From contig NW_005198673.1 of assembly GCF_000372725.1 (NCBI RefSeq), positions 15,993 through 66,164 of the forward strand: a stretch of DNA of 50,172 nucleotides, written 5' to 3'. Shown here in pieces: positions 40,489 through 50,172 of the stretch. The notes beneath the pieces were generated by a model. That model was not told where the DNA came from, made no database searches, and was given only the letters and a program-made list of their open reading frames with translations. Made by a program: the position numbers and the translations under genes. Each line of letters opens with the position of its first letter. Positions within the stretch are counted from its first letter, which is position 1. The stretch is from Emiliania huxleyi CCMP1516 (lineage: Eukaryota; Haptophyta; Isochrysidales; Noelaerhabdaceae).

Positions 40489-42806
40489 ATGATGGCCTCG
40501 CCACCTAGCCGGGTCCGACCCGGCTCTTCGCCGGCTCCTCTGCCTTCGCGCAAGGCGTCAACGGCGGTCCAGCACTACTGCGACACTGGCACGCCGATCA
40601 ACCCAAGTGGGTTCGCCACACGCGGTCGCCGCATGACGCCAACGAGCTCTCAGCTCGATGCCGCGGTTGGCCAGTTCGGGCCGCGTGAGCGTGTGGTGAA
40701 GCCGCCGACGAAAAGCGGCGAGTTCCTAGTCTGCGAGCTGTGCGACGCGGGCAAGCTCGCCGATGGCATCGCGGTCTCAACCGTCAACAAGACGGGCTCG
40801 GCCGCGAACGCTTGGGGCGAGAAGCCACATTCAGAGGCGCAGGCGTGGTGCGACCTGGTGGAGGCGGACAGGCCGCTCGGCGTCTCGAAGCTCTTCAAGT
40901 ATTCGTGCGTGGTGTGCGTCCGCACGGCGCAGGTCTTCTCGCGTGCGCTGGACCGGCCGGTGGTGACCGCCTCCCACGGAGACGAGCAAAACCTCTCTGC
41001 GCTGCACGCCTTTGACAGAGGCGAGTGCTGAGATGCCACAGCGGGCGGGGGTGGGACACGGGGTGGGACGCACGTGCAGCTTCAGCCCTCTCGCTGTACA
41101 ACGACCTGCCCTTCCCACGACGCCGCGGAACCAGGCGAGTACTTTCCGATCGCCAAGCCCTCGCAGAGCGTCCTCGCGGCGGTGCGCGAGAGCGGGTCGC
41201 ACGAGGGCATGCGCGCCCTCGTCGCGCTTGCCAAGGGCGAGGTCTGAACTCCTCCTCCCCCTCGCCTCTTTTTTCTCCTCCTCCACCCTCGTCTCCACCG
41301 CCCCCTTCTCCTCGTGCCTATTCCTCTCGCCGTCCAGCGCCCCCTTCTCCCCACCCCCGCCCCTCAGGCCAAGGACGAGCACGCGGCCCTGCTCTACACG
41401 CGCCACGGCGGTGCAGACGTGCTGCCTCTCCGGACCCGTCCGCGAACCTCCTCCGAACCTTCCTTCCGAGGTCTCCTAGGTGCCGACGCGCTGCCTCTCG
41501 GCTGCTGCGCATCGGCCCGCGGCAGAGTTGGCTCGCTGCTCCGTGAGCCTCCCTCGACCCTTCTCGGAACCTTCCTGCAGGTCCTGGCCGACGGCGTCGA
41601 CCCGCGGCAGCGGCGCGAGCTGCTCCTCACGCTGCACTTCTCCGTGCTCGTCTCAGAGTACGCGGCCGCCGTGCGCCGCCGCCGCGAGCCCGAGGCGAGC
41701 GCCACCCTGCGGCAGGTTGCTGTTGCGCAGCGGCAGAAGCTCGTCGCGGCGCTGTCCGGGCCACTGGTGCGCGCCTCGCCCCAACCTCATGCCGCTGCCA
41801 CCGCCCCCCCCCCCCCCCCCATTCGCCTCCCACAACACCTTTCCGCCACAACTGCAGAGGAACCACAGAGGCAGCCACACGCACACGCTGTTGTGCATGT
41901 TGCGCATGTGCATGTGTGTGAACCGCGTCTCCTCACGGCTCCGGCCGTGCACAGGTCGGCCTCGCCGCGACAGCCGCCGCCGCCGCCGCAGAGCAGCTCC
42001 TCTCGCCGCTGATCGCTGACGGAGAGTGGTCTGCCTTCTCGGGCCAGCCGGCCGCCACACCGCCAGCCGCCAAGACGATCGCACCGGCGACGGAGCCGCG
42101 CACTGTCTCGTTGTCGACGCCGCCGCAGCGTGGGGAAGCCGTGGATTTCGTCGTCGAGAGTGTGCAGGAGACGCGTCACAACGGGCCTGTGCGGCTCTTT
42201 GCCAACGGCCGGAAGTTCGTCTGCTTTGGCCGATACGCGAGAGGCGTGCGCTCCGGCCAGCGCATTCGGGCGGCCGTCGAGCGGCACGAGCCATCGGGCC
42301 GTTTCGGGCCGCAGACCGTTCTCGACCCGGCGACGCTGCGGGTCGGCGAGGCGCACAAGCGGCCGGCAGGCGGCGCGGCAGTCGCCGTCGCGCGTCCTGA
42401 CATGCCAGTCATCTTGTCGGCGAGTCCGAGAACGACGACGGGGGCGGCGCCTCCGGCCAAGTCGGCGCTGCGCGCAGAGTCGGTGGTCGAGGTGGAGGTG
42501 GAGGCGCGGCCACAGCCGGACCGGCCGCCAGCGACCACGCCGCCGCAGCCCTCCAGCTCGCCGTCGCCGCCCACCGCCTCTCCGGGCGCCGCATCGCATG
42601 CCGCGGGCGCGTCGGGCGGCGTGCCCTCGCGGGCGAGCGGCTCCGTCAAGGACATGGCTGACAAGCTCGCCGCCGAGCTGGGGCTAGCGGAGGGTGCAAA
42701 GATCCCGGAGGTGGCCAAGGCGGCATGTGGGATGCTCGAGGTCGACCGCACGGGCAGCCTCGCCGCCCAGATTGCCGCGTGCTACGCGAAGCTGTTTGCG
42801 AAGTGA
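40489..42806 (+). CDS. five-exon gene of unknown function
   Basis: ATG at 40489 (or 40492). Exons 40489-41020, 41135-41229, 41368-41418, 41581-41766 and 41955-42806 add up to 1716 nt, 571 residues in frame. Exon 1 encodes a Ser/Pro-rich start and two Cys pairs (LVCELCDAG, YSCVVC) that could bind a metal. Exons 2-4 encode a helical part (GEYFPIAKPSQSVLAAVRESGSHEGMRALVALAKDEHAALLYTRHGGADVLADGVDPRQRRELLLTL). Exon 5 has a compact segment (VDFVVESVQETRHNGPVRLFANGRKFVCFGRYARGV), a low-complexity linker and a closing helix. I recognise no family. Introns 1 and 2 have GC donors, 3 and 4 GT; all echo the following exon. Confidence 0.7.
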
Positions 42807-43191
42807 GATACGGTACTCGTACAGGGCGCCCTGCGCTGTAGTCTGTACGTTTGGGCAGGCCCTCGAGCCCCACGGCCTTGCCACTGCCCTGCTGTACTGT
42901 CTTGGTCACCCCGTTGCAGCCTCGACAGAGCGTCCTTGAGGCTAGGCCCTTTAGTATACTAGTATGCGTTGAGAGGCGATCTCGCCGGCAAAAAAATTCA
43001 AAACTCGCGATTTTTTTCAAAGTGTTAGTGCCAGTGCGCGCAGCCCGCCTAGTGTGTTCGCGGAGCAGGAATTCTTTCCAACAGCGCCGCTTCTCGGTCG
43101 CGCAAGCTCGTTGTGGACGGCAACCGTCTTCGCGAAGTGCGTCACCCGCAGTTCCTGTCTCCTCCGTCCGGCAACCCTCTTCGCGTTGGCG
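42807..43191. other. intergenic stretch, likely 3' flank then promoter
   Basis: AT-richer near 42950-43020. GTGTTAGTGCCAGTGCGCGC (43022) and GGAATTCTTTCC (43068-43079) resemble sequences upstream of other genes here. Confidence 0.45.
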
Positions 43192-44337
43192 ATGGACGAC
43201 ATCTGGCAGCCTCTCTTCCAGCACGCCTTCGAGTCCGACGTCGTGCTGCTCGGCGAGGGCGACACCGTCGGCCTGCACACCAACGGGGCCGCGCTCGTCG
43301 CCTTTTCGCCGGAGCTTCAGGTCCACATCGACAAAGCCACCGCCGCCGACATCGAAAAATCGGCCGTGGTGGTCGCCGACAAGGCTGACGTGGTCTCTGC
43401 CTCGACCGGCGCGGCATCGGCCGCGCCGGCCGGCGTGGCGTCGGTCTCGGCCGGCGTGGCGTCGGCCGCGGCAGGCCAAGTCGCGGAGACGTCCGACGCG
43501 ATCTCCATCGCGCGGGAGGAGGGCCTCACAGTCGTGCCGCTCCCAGGCTCGCGGCGCGCCATCAAGGTCTCTTCTCATGCTGCCCCATCACCCTTCTCTC
43601 GCCACGCACGCCACTCGACTCCGATCCACCCTCCGTAGCTCTTCCTGCGCCTGGCACACGAGTCGCTCCTCAATGCCGGCGGGGCGGACAACTTCGACTG
43701 CGGCGAAACAATATTCGACTTCCTGTGCGACAACGAGTCGCTGCACTGCGAGTTCCTGGAATTGTGCGTCCGCGTGGGCGACCATGCGCAGGCGCTGACG
43801 GCGGGCGGAGGCATCACGCGCGCCCTCAGCGCCTCGCTCGAAGCCACCACGAGCCGGCTTGACGATGGGATCGACTCCGAGGCCGCGCTGCGCATGTTCT
43901 CCTGCCTCTCCGAGCGCTTCTCGGTTCGCTCGAACCCGCCTGCCGACATCGCCGGCTACAAGGATGTCGTGCGGGAGGTGGCGGAAAATCTCGCCGTTGA
44001 GGAGTCCACTCTCCTTCAGCTCCTGACCCCGAGCAAGCTGGCCAGCCTCGATATCTCGCAGCTGGTCACGCTCGTCGACATCCTCCCGCCCGATGCGAGC
44101 GCGGATGGGCCGCTGCTGGTTGGCGACGTGATTTTCTCCGACTTTTCTCGCATCTCAGGCAGCAACCCGTCGTATTCGACATGGCGGCTACAGGTCTCGC
44201 TCTCCCCCGACGGCACGACCGGCGCCGGCAAGTCCATCACCCTCCACCTCAACGTGAACCCACGAAATGGCGCGGAACGCAAGCCCGGGGCCGACAAGCT
44301 CAAGAAGTGCGGCGAGTTCGATATCAGTCTCTCCAAG
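43192..44337 (+). CDS. unrecognised gene, 3' end uncertain
   Basis: ATG at 43192 (MDDIWQPLFQHAFESDVVLLGEGD). Exon 1 ends 43566; intron 43567-43638 (GT-AG, 72 nt); exon 2 43639-44337 reads LFLRLAHESLLNAGGADNFDCGETIFDFLCDNESLHCEFLELCVRVGDHAQ and on to GEFDISLSK. The next intron (44338-44751) has two copies of repeat A and ends TCTCTCCGCAG; the following exon (FITNSCSDLHATSHSPVPSV) would run into the start of the bS21 gene, so either the 3' end is short or repeat insertion has broken it. Ala/Val-rich linker with three ASA-x-GVAS-type units at about residues 66-95. Function unknown. Confidence 0.6.
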
Positions 44338-44463
44338 GTTCCCTCCTCTTGCGCCGCAGCGTTGAACTGTTCGCCTAGGCCGTACGCACGGCAAGCCCGG
44401 AAAAAAGAAAGAAAACGCGGTGCCAAGGGAGGGATGTGGGAGACCAGAATTGTTGTGGGAGAC

Positions 44464-44751
44464 CAGAAAAGAAAGAAAGAAAAAAACAGACAACCCAAGG
44501 GAGGGATGGGAGGACGGCACGCCGCCACCACACAGGGATTTGGGAGACCAAGCCCGGAAAAATTGTTCCCGGCAGGAATTCTTCTCAGCAGTCCCGTGCC
44601 CAGTCCTGTGCCCAGAAAGAAAGAAAACAGGCAACCCAAGGGAGGGATGGGAGGACGGTACGCCGCCACCACACAGGGATTTTAGGGGAGAAGTGTGGTG
44701 TTAGCCGTCGCCCACCCTCGGGCGTCTACCACTTCCTATCTCTCTCCGCAG
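44464..44751 (+). repeat. dispersed repeat A, two copies inside an intron
   Basis: Copies at 44464-44540 and 44611-44751. The second is the fuller: after GGGATTTTAGGGGAGAAGTG it continues CGTCGCCCACCCTCGGGCGT and ends ACTTCCTATCTCTCTCCGCA plus G, so the repeat supplies the polypyrimidine tract and acceptor of the intron. Confidence 0.75.
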
Positions 44752-44861
44752 TTTATCACCAATTCTTGCAGCGACCTTCATGCCACCTCGCATAGTCCTG
44801 TGCCCAGTGTCGTGCGAGGGAGTTTTGTAAAATTCTTCTCAGCGAGCTCTCAGCGAGCACC

Positions 44862-45613
44862 ATGGCCGTGCGCTTCTTCTGGGCGCTGCTTCTTCTCGGC
44901 CTGGCCTCCGCCTCGGCGCTGCTCGCGCCGGTGTCGCGCGCCGTGGCGCCGCCGCGAACGGCCGCGCCCCTCATGAAGGAGGCGGTCACCCGCATCGAGA
45001 TTGAGGTGGAGCAGGGCGAGCCGCTCGAGAAGGCGCGCGCGCGCCCGGGGGCGCCTCGCTCGTCCCGCCCCCGCTGGCTCCCGCGCCTGCTGTGCCAATG
45101 AGATGAGGACGATTGCCCCCTCCTGAGGGCCCGGGCGGATGGCTGTCGGCCGACATTAGGCCTTCCGCCCGGGGGATTACGCCATCTCTGGCTCCCAGTG
45201 GCGAGCGGGGCTCACTCACAAGCTACACGTCTGATCAACGCAGCCCCAGACGTTCCCTTTCCCCCGCACCCTCGTCCGACCCAGCCCGCCCCGTCACCTC
45301 CCTCTCCATCCTCCCTAGGCCATCGTCCGCTTCAAGCGCGCCACGAACCAGGTTGGCGCCCGCCTCCCGCCTCCGGCCCTCCGCATCCGCCTTCCGCCTG
45401 GCCTGCGTGGGCTCTCGTCCGCGCAGCCGCGCCCTCGAGACGGGGTGACACACGCGCCGCCCTGCCGCCTCCCCGCAGGTTGGCCACTTGCGCATCCTCC
45501 GCAACCGCAAAACCTTTGAGAACAACCACGACAAGAAGATCCGCAAGAAGAAGGAGGCGTTGATGCGCGCCGCGCGGGCGCGCCGCTCGCGCCGGGCGCA
45601 GGAGCGCCTGTGA
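44862..45613 (+). CDS. rpsU: ribosomal protein bS21, organellar, with leader
   Basis: ATG at 44862. Exons 44862-45032, 45319-45351 and 45479-45613 give 339 nt, 112 residues. The N-terminus (MAVRFFWALLLLGLASASALLAPVSRAVA) is a signal-peptide-like leader followed by a short Arg/Pro stretch, which fits a plastid behind a secondary envelope (or mitochondrion). The mature part IEIEVEQGEPLEKAIVRFKRATNQVGHLRILRNRKTFENNHDKKIRKKKEALMRAARARRS has the bS21 pattern: ExEPxxxAxxRFKR, then a basic tail. bS21 sits on the small subunit near the mRNA exit. Intron 1 is GC-AG, intron 2 GT-AG. AAAATTCTTCTC lies about 25 bases before the ATG. Confidence 0.85.
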
Positions 45614-46184
45614 GAGGTCCGGATACCAATATTGTGGGTTGAACTCGATTCGTGGGCGCGGGCTGTGCAGTGGGTGGCCAGCACGCGCGCTCTGGAACCT
45701 ATCGGTGCGCGGCGCGCGTGCCTGGCGCGTGCTGTACAAAAGCAAGGTGCGCGGAGTACACGTAATGCACCCCTTCGTTTGCCGTAAAGAAACTACGGCG
45801 CGGTTGACGAGGCAGGCGTGTATGCTGTGTGTGAACGACTTTTTCGCGCGCGCCGTTTGGGGTTTGGCGGGATGGCGGGGCCAGAGTGGTGAGTGCAGAG
45901 AGAGCCCTAAGTCGATCGCGCGGCTCGCGCGGGCCGCGGCGCGGCTCGTGCCGGCTCGGCGTGGCAGCCGCCGGCATTGCCATTGGCGGCGTCTCCACAC
46001 CACGGAGCACGGGACTGCGGGCCGCGCAGTCGAACGCGACCCGCTCGAGAGCGCGGCGAGATACGACGCAACGCAATAGAGAGACGAACGGGAGCACATA
46101 GAGTACTCTCATAATCTCATACAGTGCACGTGGGTACATCTTACATAATGGCTAATCGGCTATACCGCACCCCGGCTGCTATAG
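45614..46184. other. convergent 3' flanks
   Basis: Nothing beyond the ends of two converging genes; GCTAGCTAGC near 46184. No coding sense recognised. Confidence 0.45.
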
Positions 46185-47387
46185 CTAGCTAGCGGAAGCG
46201 CACCGGCCAGGTGGGGGGGCATGGACCTCGCTTCGGGTGGCAAGGCGGAGCGGCAGGAACGAGCCCGCGACAGGCGCGTCCTCTTGCCTCGCTTCCTCCC
46301 GGGCGGGCAGGCGCCGTGTGAACGGGAGCGCCGTCTGATGGCTCCACCGCCGCGATGCTGAGGAGAGGCGGGCCTCCGTGCCGAAGGTCGTACGCGCCGT
46401 CGGCTTAATAGCGGCCCGGGCTGGCTGGGTCCCCACCGCCTGCTGCGCCGCCGCCAGTCGAATCCAGTTGCCTTGGCTCGGCAGGTCGTGCGTCGAGGGA
46501 AGGGCCTCGCAACTGAGGTTGTGCAGGCTGGACGCGGCGTCGATCAACTCCTCTCCGCTCTCCGCATTCGGCCCTGACACCGTCCTCTTCGCCGCCGCGC
46601 CGTCAGCCGGACCGGTGCGCGCCGCCGCCGAATGTGGCGTGGCGTGGAGCACGCACGGCGTCGCAATGTCGAGAAACTCGGACGAGCTCGGGGTGGGCGG
46701 CCGAACATCCCCCTCCTCCCCGCATTCGCACTTATGCAGCACCACGGGGAGTGTCTCGGCAGCGGTGGCGAGGAACGCCTCGCCTCGCATGCGAGCGAGC
46801 GAGATGTCCAGTGAGTCGAGCGGGACTGACTGCGTGTCCACATCTCTGGGTGGCCGGGCAGCGAGGTTGGAGAAACCCCGGCTCGTCAGGGCGGCGGCGC
46901 GCCGACTGGTGGATCGCCGAATGGCCTTCGGCATCCCGGATGCCGCGTCGCACGCACGGTCGGTAGAGCTACTGGATTGCGTGGCGGGGCGAACAGGAGC
47001 CCCGAGCCGGAGGAGGACCGCTCTGCGATCATCAGAGCACCGCTTGCCCGCTTCGGCGAGGGCGCGCTTCGCATGGACGCCGCCCGGCGCGGGCTGGATC
47101 TCGGTGGGATGGACCAGCGGCGGACGGGGCGGCGGGTGCCAGGTGGAGACCAAGCCCAGAGCACGCACCCGCGCCGCGTCCCAGGCAAATTCAACTCCGT
47201 CGCCGGTCTCGCTCGCCTCCGTCGTGACTGCGTCCAGCAGCGACAGGTGCTCGGGGGCAAGCATGTACACCGCGAGGACTCTACGGCAGCGCGCGTGCGC
47301 GATGGCAACGTCGGCCGATGGAGCGAGCAGCCCGGTGCTCATACACGTATGTCTATCAGCTCCGGGTCCGATCGCGCTGAAACGCAT
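46185..47387 (-). CDS. hypothetical protein, uncertain
   Basis: ATG ends at 47387; 400 residues without interruption. The first 100 residues read like ordinary protein (RVLAVYMLAPEHLSLLDAVTTEASETGDGVEFAWDAARVRALGLVSTW), the rest is Ser/Ala/Arg-rich with a Cys pair (HKCECGEE). No known domain. The opposite strand is also open over most of this length, so frame alone is weak support. Upstream (47556-47775) lie module B and a copy of repeat A ending in a 3' splice site, which suggests a spliced 5' leader. Confidence 0.45.
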   Translation of the reverse strand: MRFSAIGPGADRHTCMSTGLLAPSADVAIAHARCRRVLAVYMLAPEHLSLLDAVTTEASETGDGVEFAWDAARVRALGLVSTWHPPPRPPLVHPTEIQPAPGGVHAKRALAEAGKRCSDDRRAVLLRLGAPVRPATQSSSSTDRACDAASGMPKAIRRSTSRRAAALTSRGFSNLAARPPRDVDTQSVPLDSLDISLARMRGEAFLATAAETLPVVLHKCECGEEGDVRPPTPSSSEFLDIATPCVLHATPHSAAARTGPADGAAAKRTVSGPNAESGEELIDAASSLHNLSCEALPSTHDLPSQGNWIRLAAAQQAVGTQPARAAIKPTARTTFGTEARLSSASRRWSHQTALPFTRRLPAREEARQEDAPVAGSFLPLRLATRSEVHAPPPGRCASAS

Positions 47388-48188
47388 GCGACACTCACTA
47401 AAAACGTCCGTCCCACCGACAACTCAACTGTGGTTTCTTCGCGGCAATCGCGTAACGGGAGGCTCGCTGGGTTTTTGTGGCTTTTTGGACGGCTTTTTTG
47501 GATTCTCCCGCCCTCCAACCCCTCTCTTGGGTTTTTTCAGTGTATGTAGCTCTTACGTACATTCCCGTAGGAGACTCTGCTGACAGGGTTTGCGATGAGG
47601 AGCGACCCGAAGGGTTTTTTTGTGTGTAGACTGCGAAGAGAGATAGGAAGAGGCAGACTCCCTAGGGTGGGCGACGGATAGCGCACCACACACCTCTCCT
47701 TAAAATCCCTGTGTGGTGGCGGCGTGCCGTCCTCCCATCCCTCCCTTGGGTTGTCTGTTTTCTTTCTTTCTTTCTTTGGTTTTTTTGTGTTGTATTTTTT
47801 CTGTTCCTTGTCCGAGGGCAAGTTCGCACTGACTGAGTGAGTGAGAGAAAAGACGTTGGAGCTAGTACCTGGAGCTCACATGCCTACGACTATAGATAGA
47901 GGGCTTCAGGTCGCCCTGACGCCCTCCTTCCTGCATGCTGGGACCCACACGTTGTGCCTTCCGACTGTCCTCGCTGTCTGTCTGCGATCTTGGGTCCGAG
48001 GTGTGCCTTTGAGTGAGAAAAGACGAAAGGGGCCAAAGGAAATCAGCTACATAACGTTGCTTTGCCAACAACAGACCTAAGACAACCTCGAGACGGGGAC
48101 CCACGCAGCGGCCTAGGAGTTACCCTCGGAACACCTCAGGCAGGAGCCGCCCGAAGCGCCGCCAGCAGGCGTACACACAACTCCGGCG
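47388..48188. other. divergent intergenic region with modules A and B
   Basis: Between two divergent genes. Minus-strand module B at 47556-47617, minus-strand repeat A at 47631-47775 ending ATCTCTCTTCGCAG. 47800-48188 is the leader side of the epimerase gene; nothing specific seen. Confidence 0.5.
47631..47775 (-). repeat. dispersed repeat A, minus-strand copy
   Basis: Matches 44611-44751 from AGAAAGAAAACAGACAACCC to the terminal CGCAG (TTCCTATCTCTCTTCGCAG here). Confidence 0.85.
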
Positions 48189-50172
48189 ATGGCCCTCGAT
48201 GGGGAAGAGGAGCCGCTCACTGGCTCCGCACGCGCTGCCAAGCCGGCTGATCGCTGGCCGTGGGTGTTTGTCGGCGTCGTGCTCGGCCTTGCCGCCGCGC
48301 TCATCTTCACTCATGGCGGCAGCGCGGCCGGCATGCTTGGCGCGCCGCAGGAGACCACGTGCGGAGGGTTCCCGTCGACGGACCCGGGGCACGTGGTCCA
48401 GCCGCGCGACGGGCGGGTGACCAACGTGCTCGTCACCGGCGGCGCCGGCTTCATCGCCTCGCACTTTGCGCTGATGCTGGTCGACAGCGGCGGCTTCAAC
48501 GTGACGGTGGTGGACGACCTGTCGCGCGGCTCGATCCACACGATCCTGCGGCTGCAGGAGCTCGCCAAGGCGGCGGGGCAGCCGCTCCACTTCGCGCAGC
48601 TCGACGTCGCCCGCCAGTTTGAGATGGCGGCGCTGCTGCGCGAGCGAGCCGTCGAGCTGGTGGTGCACTTCTCGGGCAACGCGTACGTGGGCGAGTCGAT
48701 GGTTCGGCCGGAGGACTACTTCCAGAACATCACGGTCTCGACCGTCGCCCTGCTCCGCGCGATGGGCTCCGCCGGAGTCAGCAAGCTCATCTTCTCCTCC
48801 TCGTGCGCCACATTTGGTGCGGCCGCCGCAGATGCCGCAACGCCGAGATGGAACCGCTTCCGTCGCGCCGAGAGCGCGCCGTCTTGATGCCCCGCCCTCC
48901 CCCCGGCCACTGCCCAGCCGCCACCCCCACCTCCACCCCCCCCGCAGGCTCGCCCACCCAGTTTCCGATCACCGAGCAGACGCCGCAGCGCCCAACCAAC
49001 CCGTACGGCGACCGCGCCCGCGCTGGCCGAGCGGGCGACGCTTGCGAGCGGCTCGAGAGGAGCGGTGCGGCGGCTGGCTGTAGGCGCGGCGAAGCTGCAG
49101 GCCGAGCAGGCGATCATCGCGTACGTCAAGGCGCGCAAGCGCGAGGGCGTCGCCTTCTCCGCGGCGCTCCTCCGCTACTTCAACGTCGTCGGGGCGGACC
49201 CGCGCGGCCGGATCGGGCCGCACCTGCGGCACGAGGCCAACAAGCTGTACCCGCGGATCGTGGACGCGGCGTACGACGTCGTCCTCGGGCTGCGGCCCGA
49301 GCTGCGCGTGATGGGCTCGTCGTACCCGACCAAGGACGGCTCCGCCGCGCGCGACTACATCCACGTCACCGACCTGGTCGACGCGCACGTCAAGCTGATG
49401 GCGGCGCTGCGCGGGAACAGCCTGCTCTACTACAACGTCGGGAACGGGATGCCGTACACGGTGCTCGAGATCATCAAGGTGGTCGAGCGCGTGACCGGGC
49501 GGCCGCTCCCCTTCACCCTCTCCCAGGAGCGGCCCGGCGACCCGCCCGCCCTCTACTCGGACCCCGCCAAGATTAAGGCGGAGATCGGCTGGGAGCCGCG
49601 CTACGCCGACATCGAGGCGGCGGCCAGAGAGGCGCGCCGCTCGCGAGAGGCGTCCGCGCACCTCCCGCGGCCCTCTCTCCCGTAGGCGATGGTGCGGCAC
49701 GGCTGGGACTGGAGGCTCGAGCGACGCGACCCGGCGGGCAGCGTCAGCTGGCACGAGTCACGAGTCTAACCTGGCTCTGGTGCACCCCTCAGGCTCAAGC
49801 ACTACGACCCGGCCCACCCGTCGCCTTCGGTGGACCCGCTCGAGCACTCCGGGCCCGCCTTCACCGAGGATAGCGACGACGCGCCGAAGCTCGGCGACAA
49901 CCCGCGGATCGCAATCATCGGCGCCGGCCCGACTGGGCTGTGCGCCGCCTACCGGCTAACCGAGCTCGGCTACACCAACTGGGAGCTGGTCGAGGCGTCC
50001 GAGAAGGCGTCGGGGCTCGCGTGCACCATCCGCGACGAGAACCGCTTCTCGTGGGACATCGGCGCCCGCTGCCGAGTCACAATGAGAGTCCTCCTCCTCC
50101 CGACTCGCGGTCACGAGACTCCCAACGACAGGCGTCCACTGCCTCTTCTCCCACTTTGAGTTTTTCGACGCG
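48189..50172 (+). CDS. nucleotide-sugar 4-epimerase fused to UDP-galactopyranose-mutase-like domain, 3' partial
   Basis: ATG at 48189. Exons 48189-48816, 48948-49007, 49084-49619, 49686-49714, 49793-50061, 50132-50172 (continues); 1563 nt in frame. A short cytosolic start and WPWVFVGVVLGLAAALIF make a type II Golgi anchor. Epimerase: NVLVTGGAGFIASH (NAD), SSSCATFG and YGAAK (catalytic Ser/Tyr/Lys), SARDYIHVTDLVDAHVK; closest in pattern to UDP-Glc/Gal and plant UDP-Xyl/Ara (MUR4) 4-epimerases. After MVRHGWDWRLKHYDP follows PRIAIIGAGPTGLCAAYRLTELGYTNWELVEASEKASGLA, FSWDIGVHCLFSHFEFFD, the FAD fold and WDxGxH-FSHxxxFD motif of UDP-galactopyranose mutase. No ATG lies between the parts, which supports fusion over two genes. 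Introns 2-5 have GC donors. Confidence 0.75.

Noticed and set aside
46378..47583. 401-residue open frame on the plus strand
   Set aside because: Opposite the uncertain minus-strand gene; the minus strand has the better start and upstream modules, though neither is firmly supported.
49767..49769. TAA as the true end of the epimerase gene
   Set aside because: It lies inside an intron by frame and echo, and the following mutase-like region has no in-frame ATG; kept as the main alternative to the fusion.

Overview
The window looks like nuclear DNA of a unicellular alga. It is GC-rich, its genes are intron-bearing and lie on both strands, and it is full of microsatellites, minisatellites and interspersed repeats. 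It carries a leader-bearing bacterial-type ribosomal protein bS21 (so an organelle is present), a kinesin, an F-box/TLDc protein, a CLC transporter with CBS domains, and secreted proline-rich and cysteine-rich proteins. A haptophyte (Emiliania/Gephyrocapsa-like) is my best guess, because of the GC bias and the many GC-AG introns; this is inference. There is a 100-base run of N at 28164-28263.

Layout. 1-9.3 kb: 3' part of a RING/SNF2-type gene (+), a SAP/STI1-like leader protein (-), a broken secreted-protein gene (+), an F-box/RCC1-repeat protein (-), a repeat-rich gap, and a secreted tandem-ApaG protein (+). 9.7-13.7 kb: a very large membrane protein fused to a flavin monooxygenase (-). 13.7-20.7 kb: minisatellite, the 3' part of a non-LTR retrotransposon, a secreted proline-rich protein (-), a candidate inverted-repeat element and dispersed repeats. 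20.7-26.7 kb: F-box/TLDc (+), an orphan DDB1 C-terminus (+), a duplicated retroelement tail, and a kinesin (-). 27-29.8 kb: repeats, hairpins and the N gap. 29.9-33.4 kb: a ten-exon CLC gene (+). 34.7-37.6 kb: a sulfotransferase-like gene (-) and a secreted membrane-anchored glycoprotein (-). 37.7-40.1 kb: a striking hairpin array folded into a large inverted repeat, a ~163-bp satellite and a long CA tract. 40.5-45.6 kb: two unrecognised multi-exon genes and bS21 (+). 46.2-47.4 kb: one uncertain gene (-). 48.2 kb to the end: a nucleotide-sugar 4-epimerase spliced in frame to a UDP-galactopyranose-mutase-like domain (+, runs off the window).

Two observations stand out. (1) I could place 28 introns by reading frame and homology; 17 use a GC donor, and in most of them the first 10-24 bases of the intron are a degraded copy of the first bases of the next exon (an 'echo'), as expected if introns arise by local tandem duplication. 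Several introns also share repeat cassettes at their 3' ends. (2) The last gene appears to fuse two sequential steps of nucleotide-sugar conversion (4-epimerase and UDP-galactopyranose mutase) into one Golgi-type membrane-anchored polypeptide, which would amount to a self-contained route to UDP-galactofuranose.
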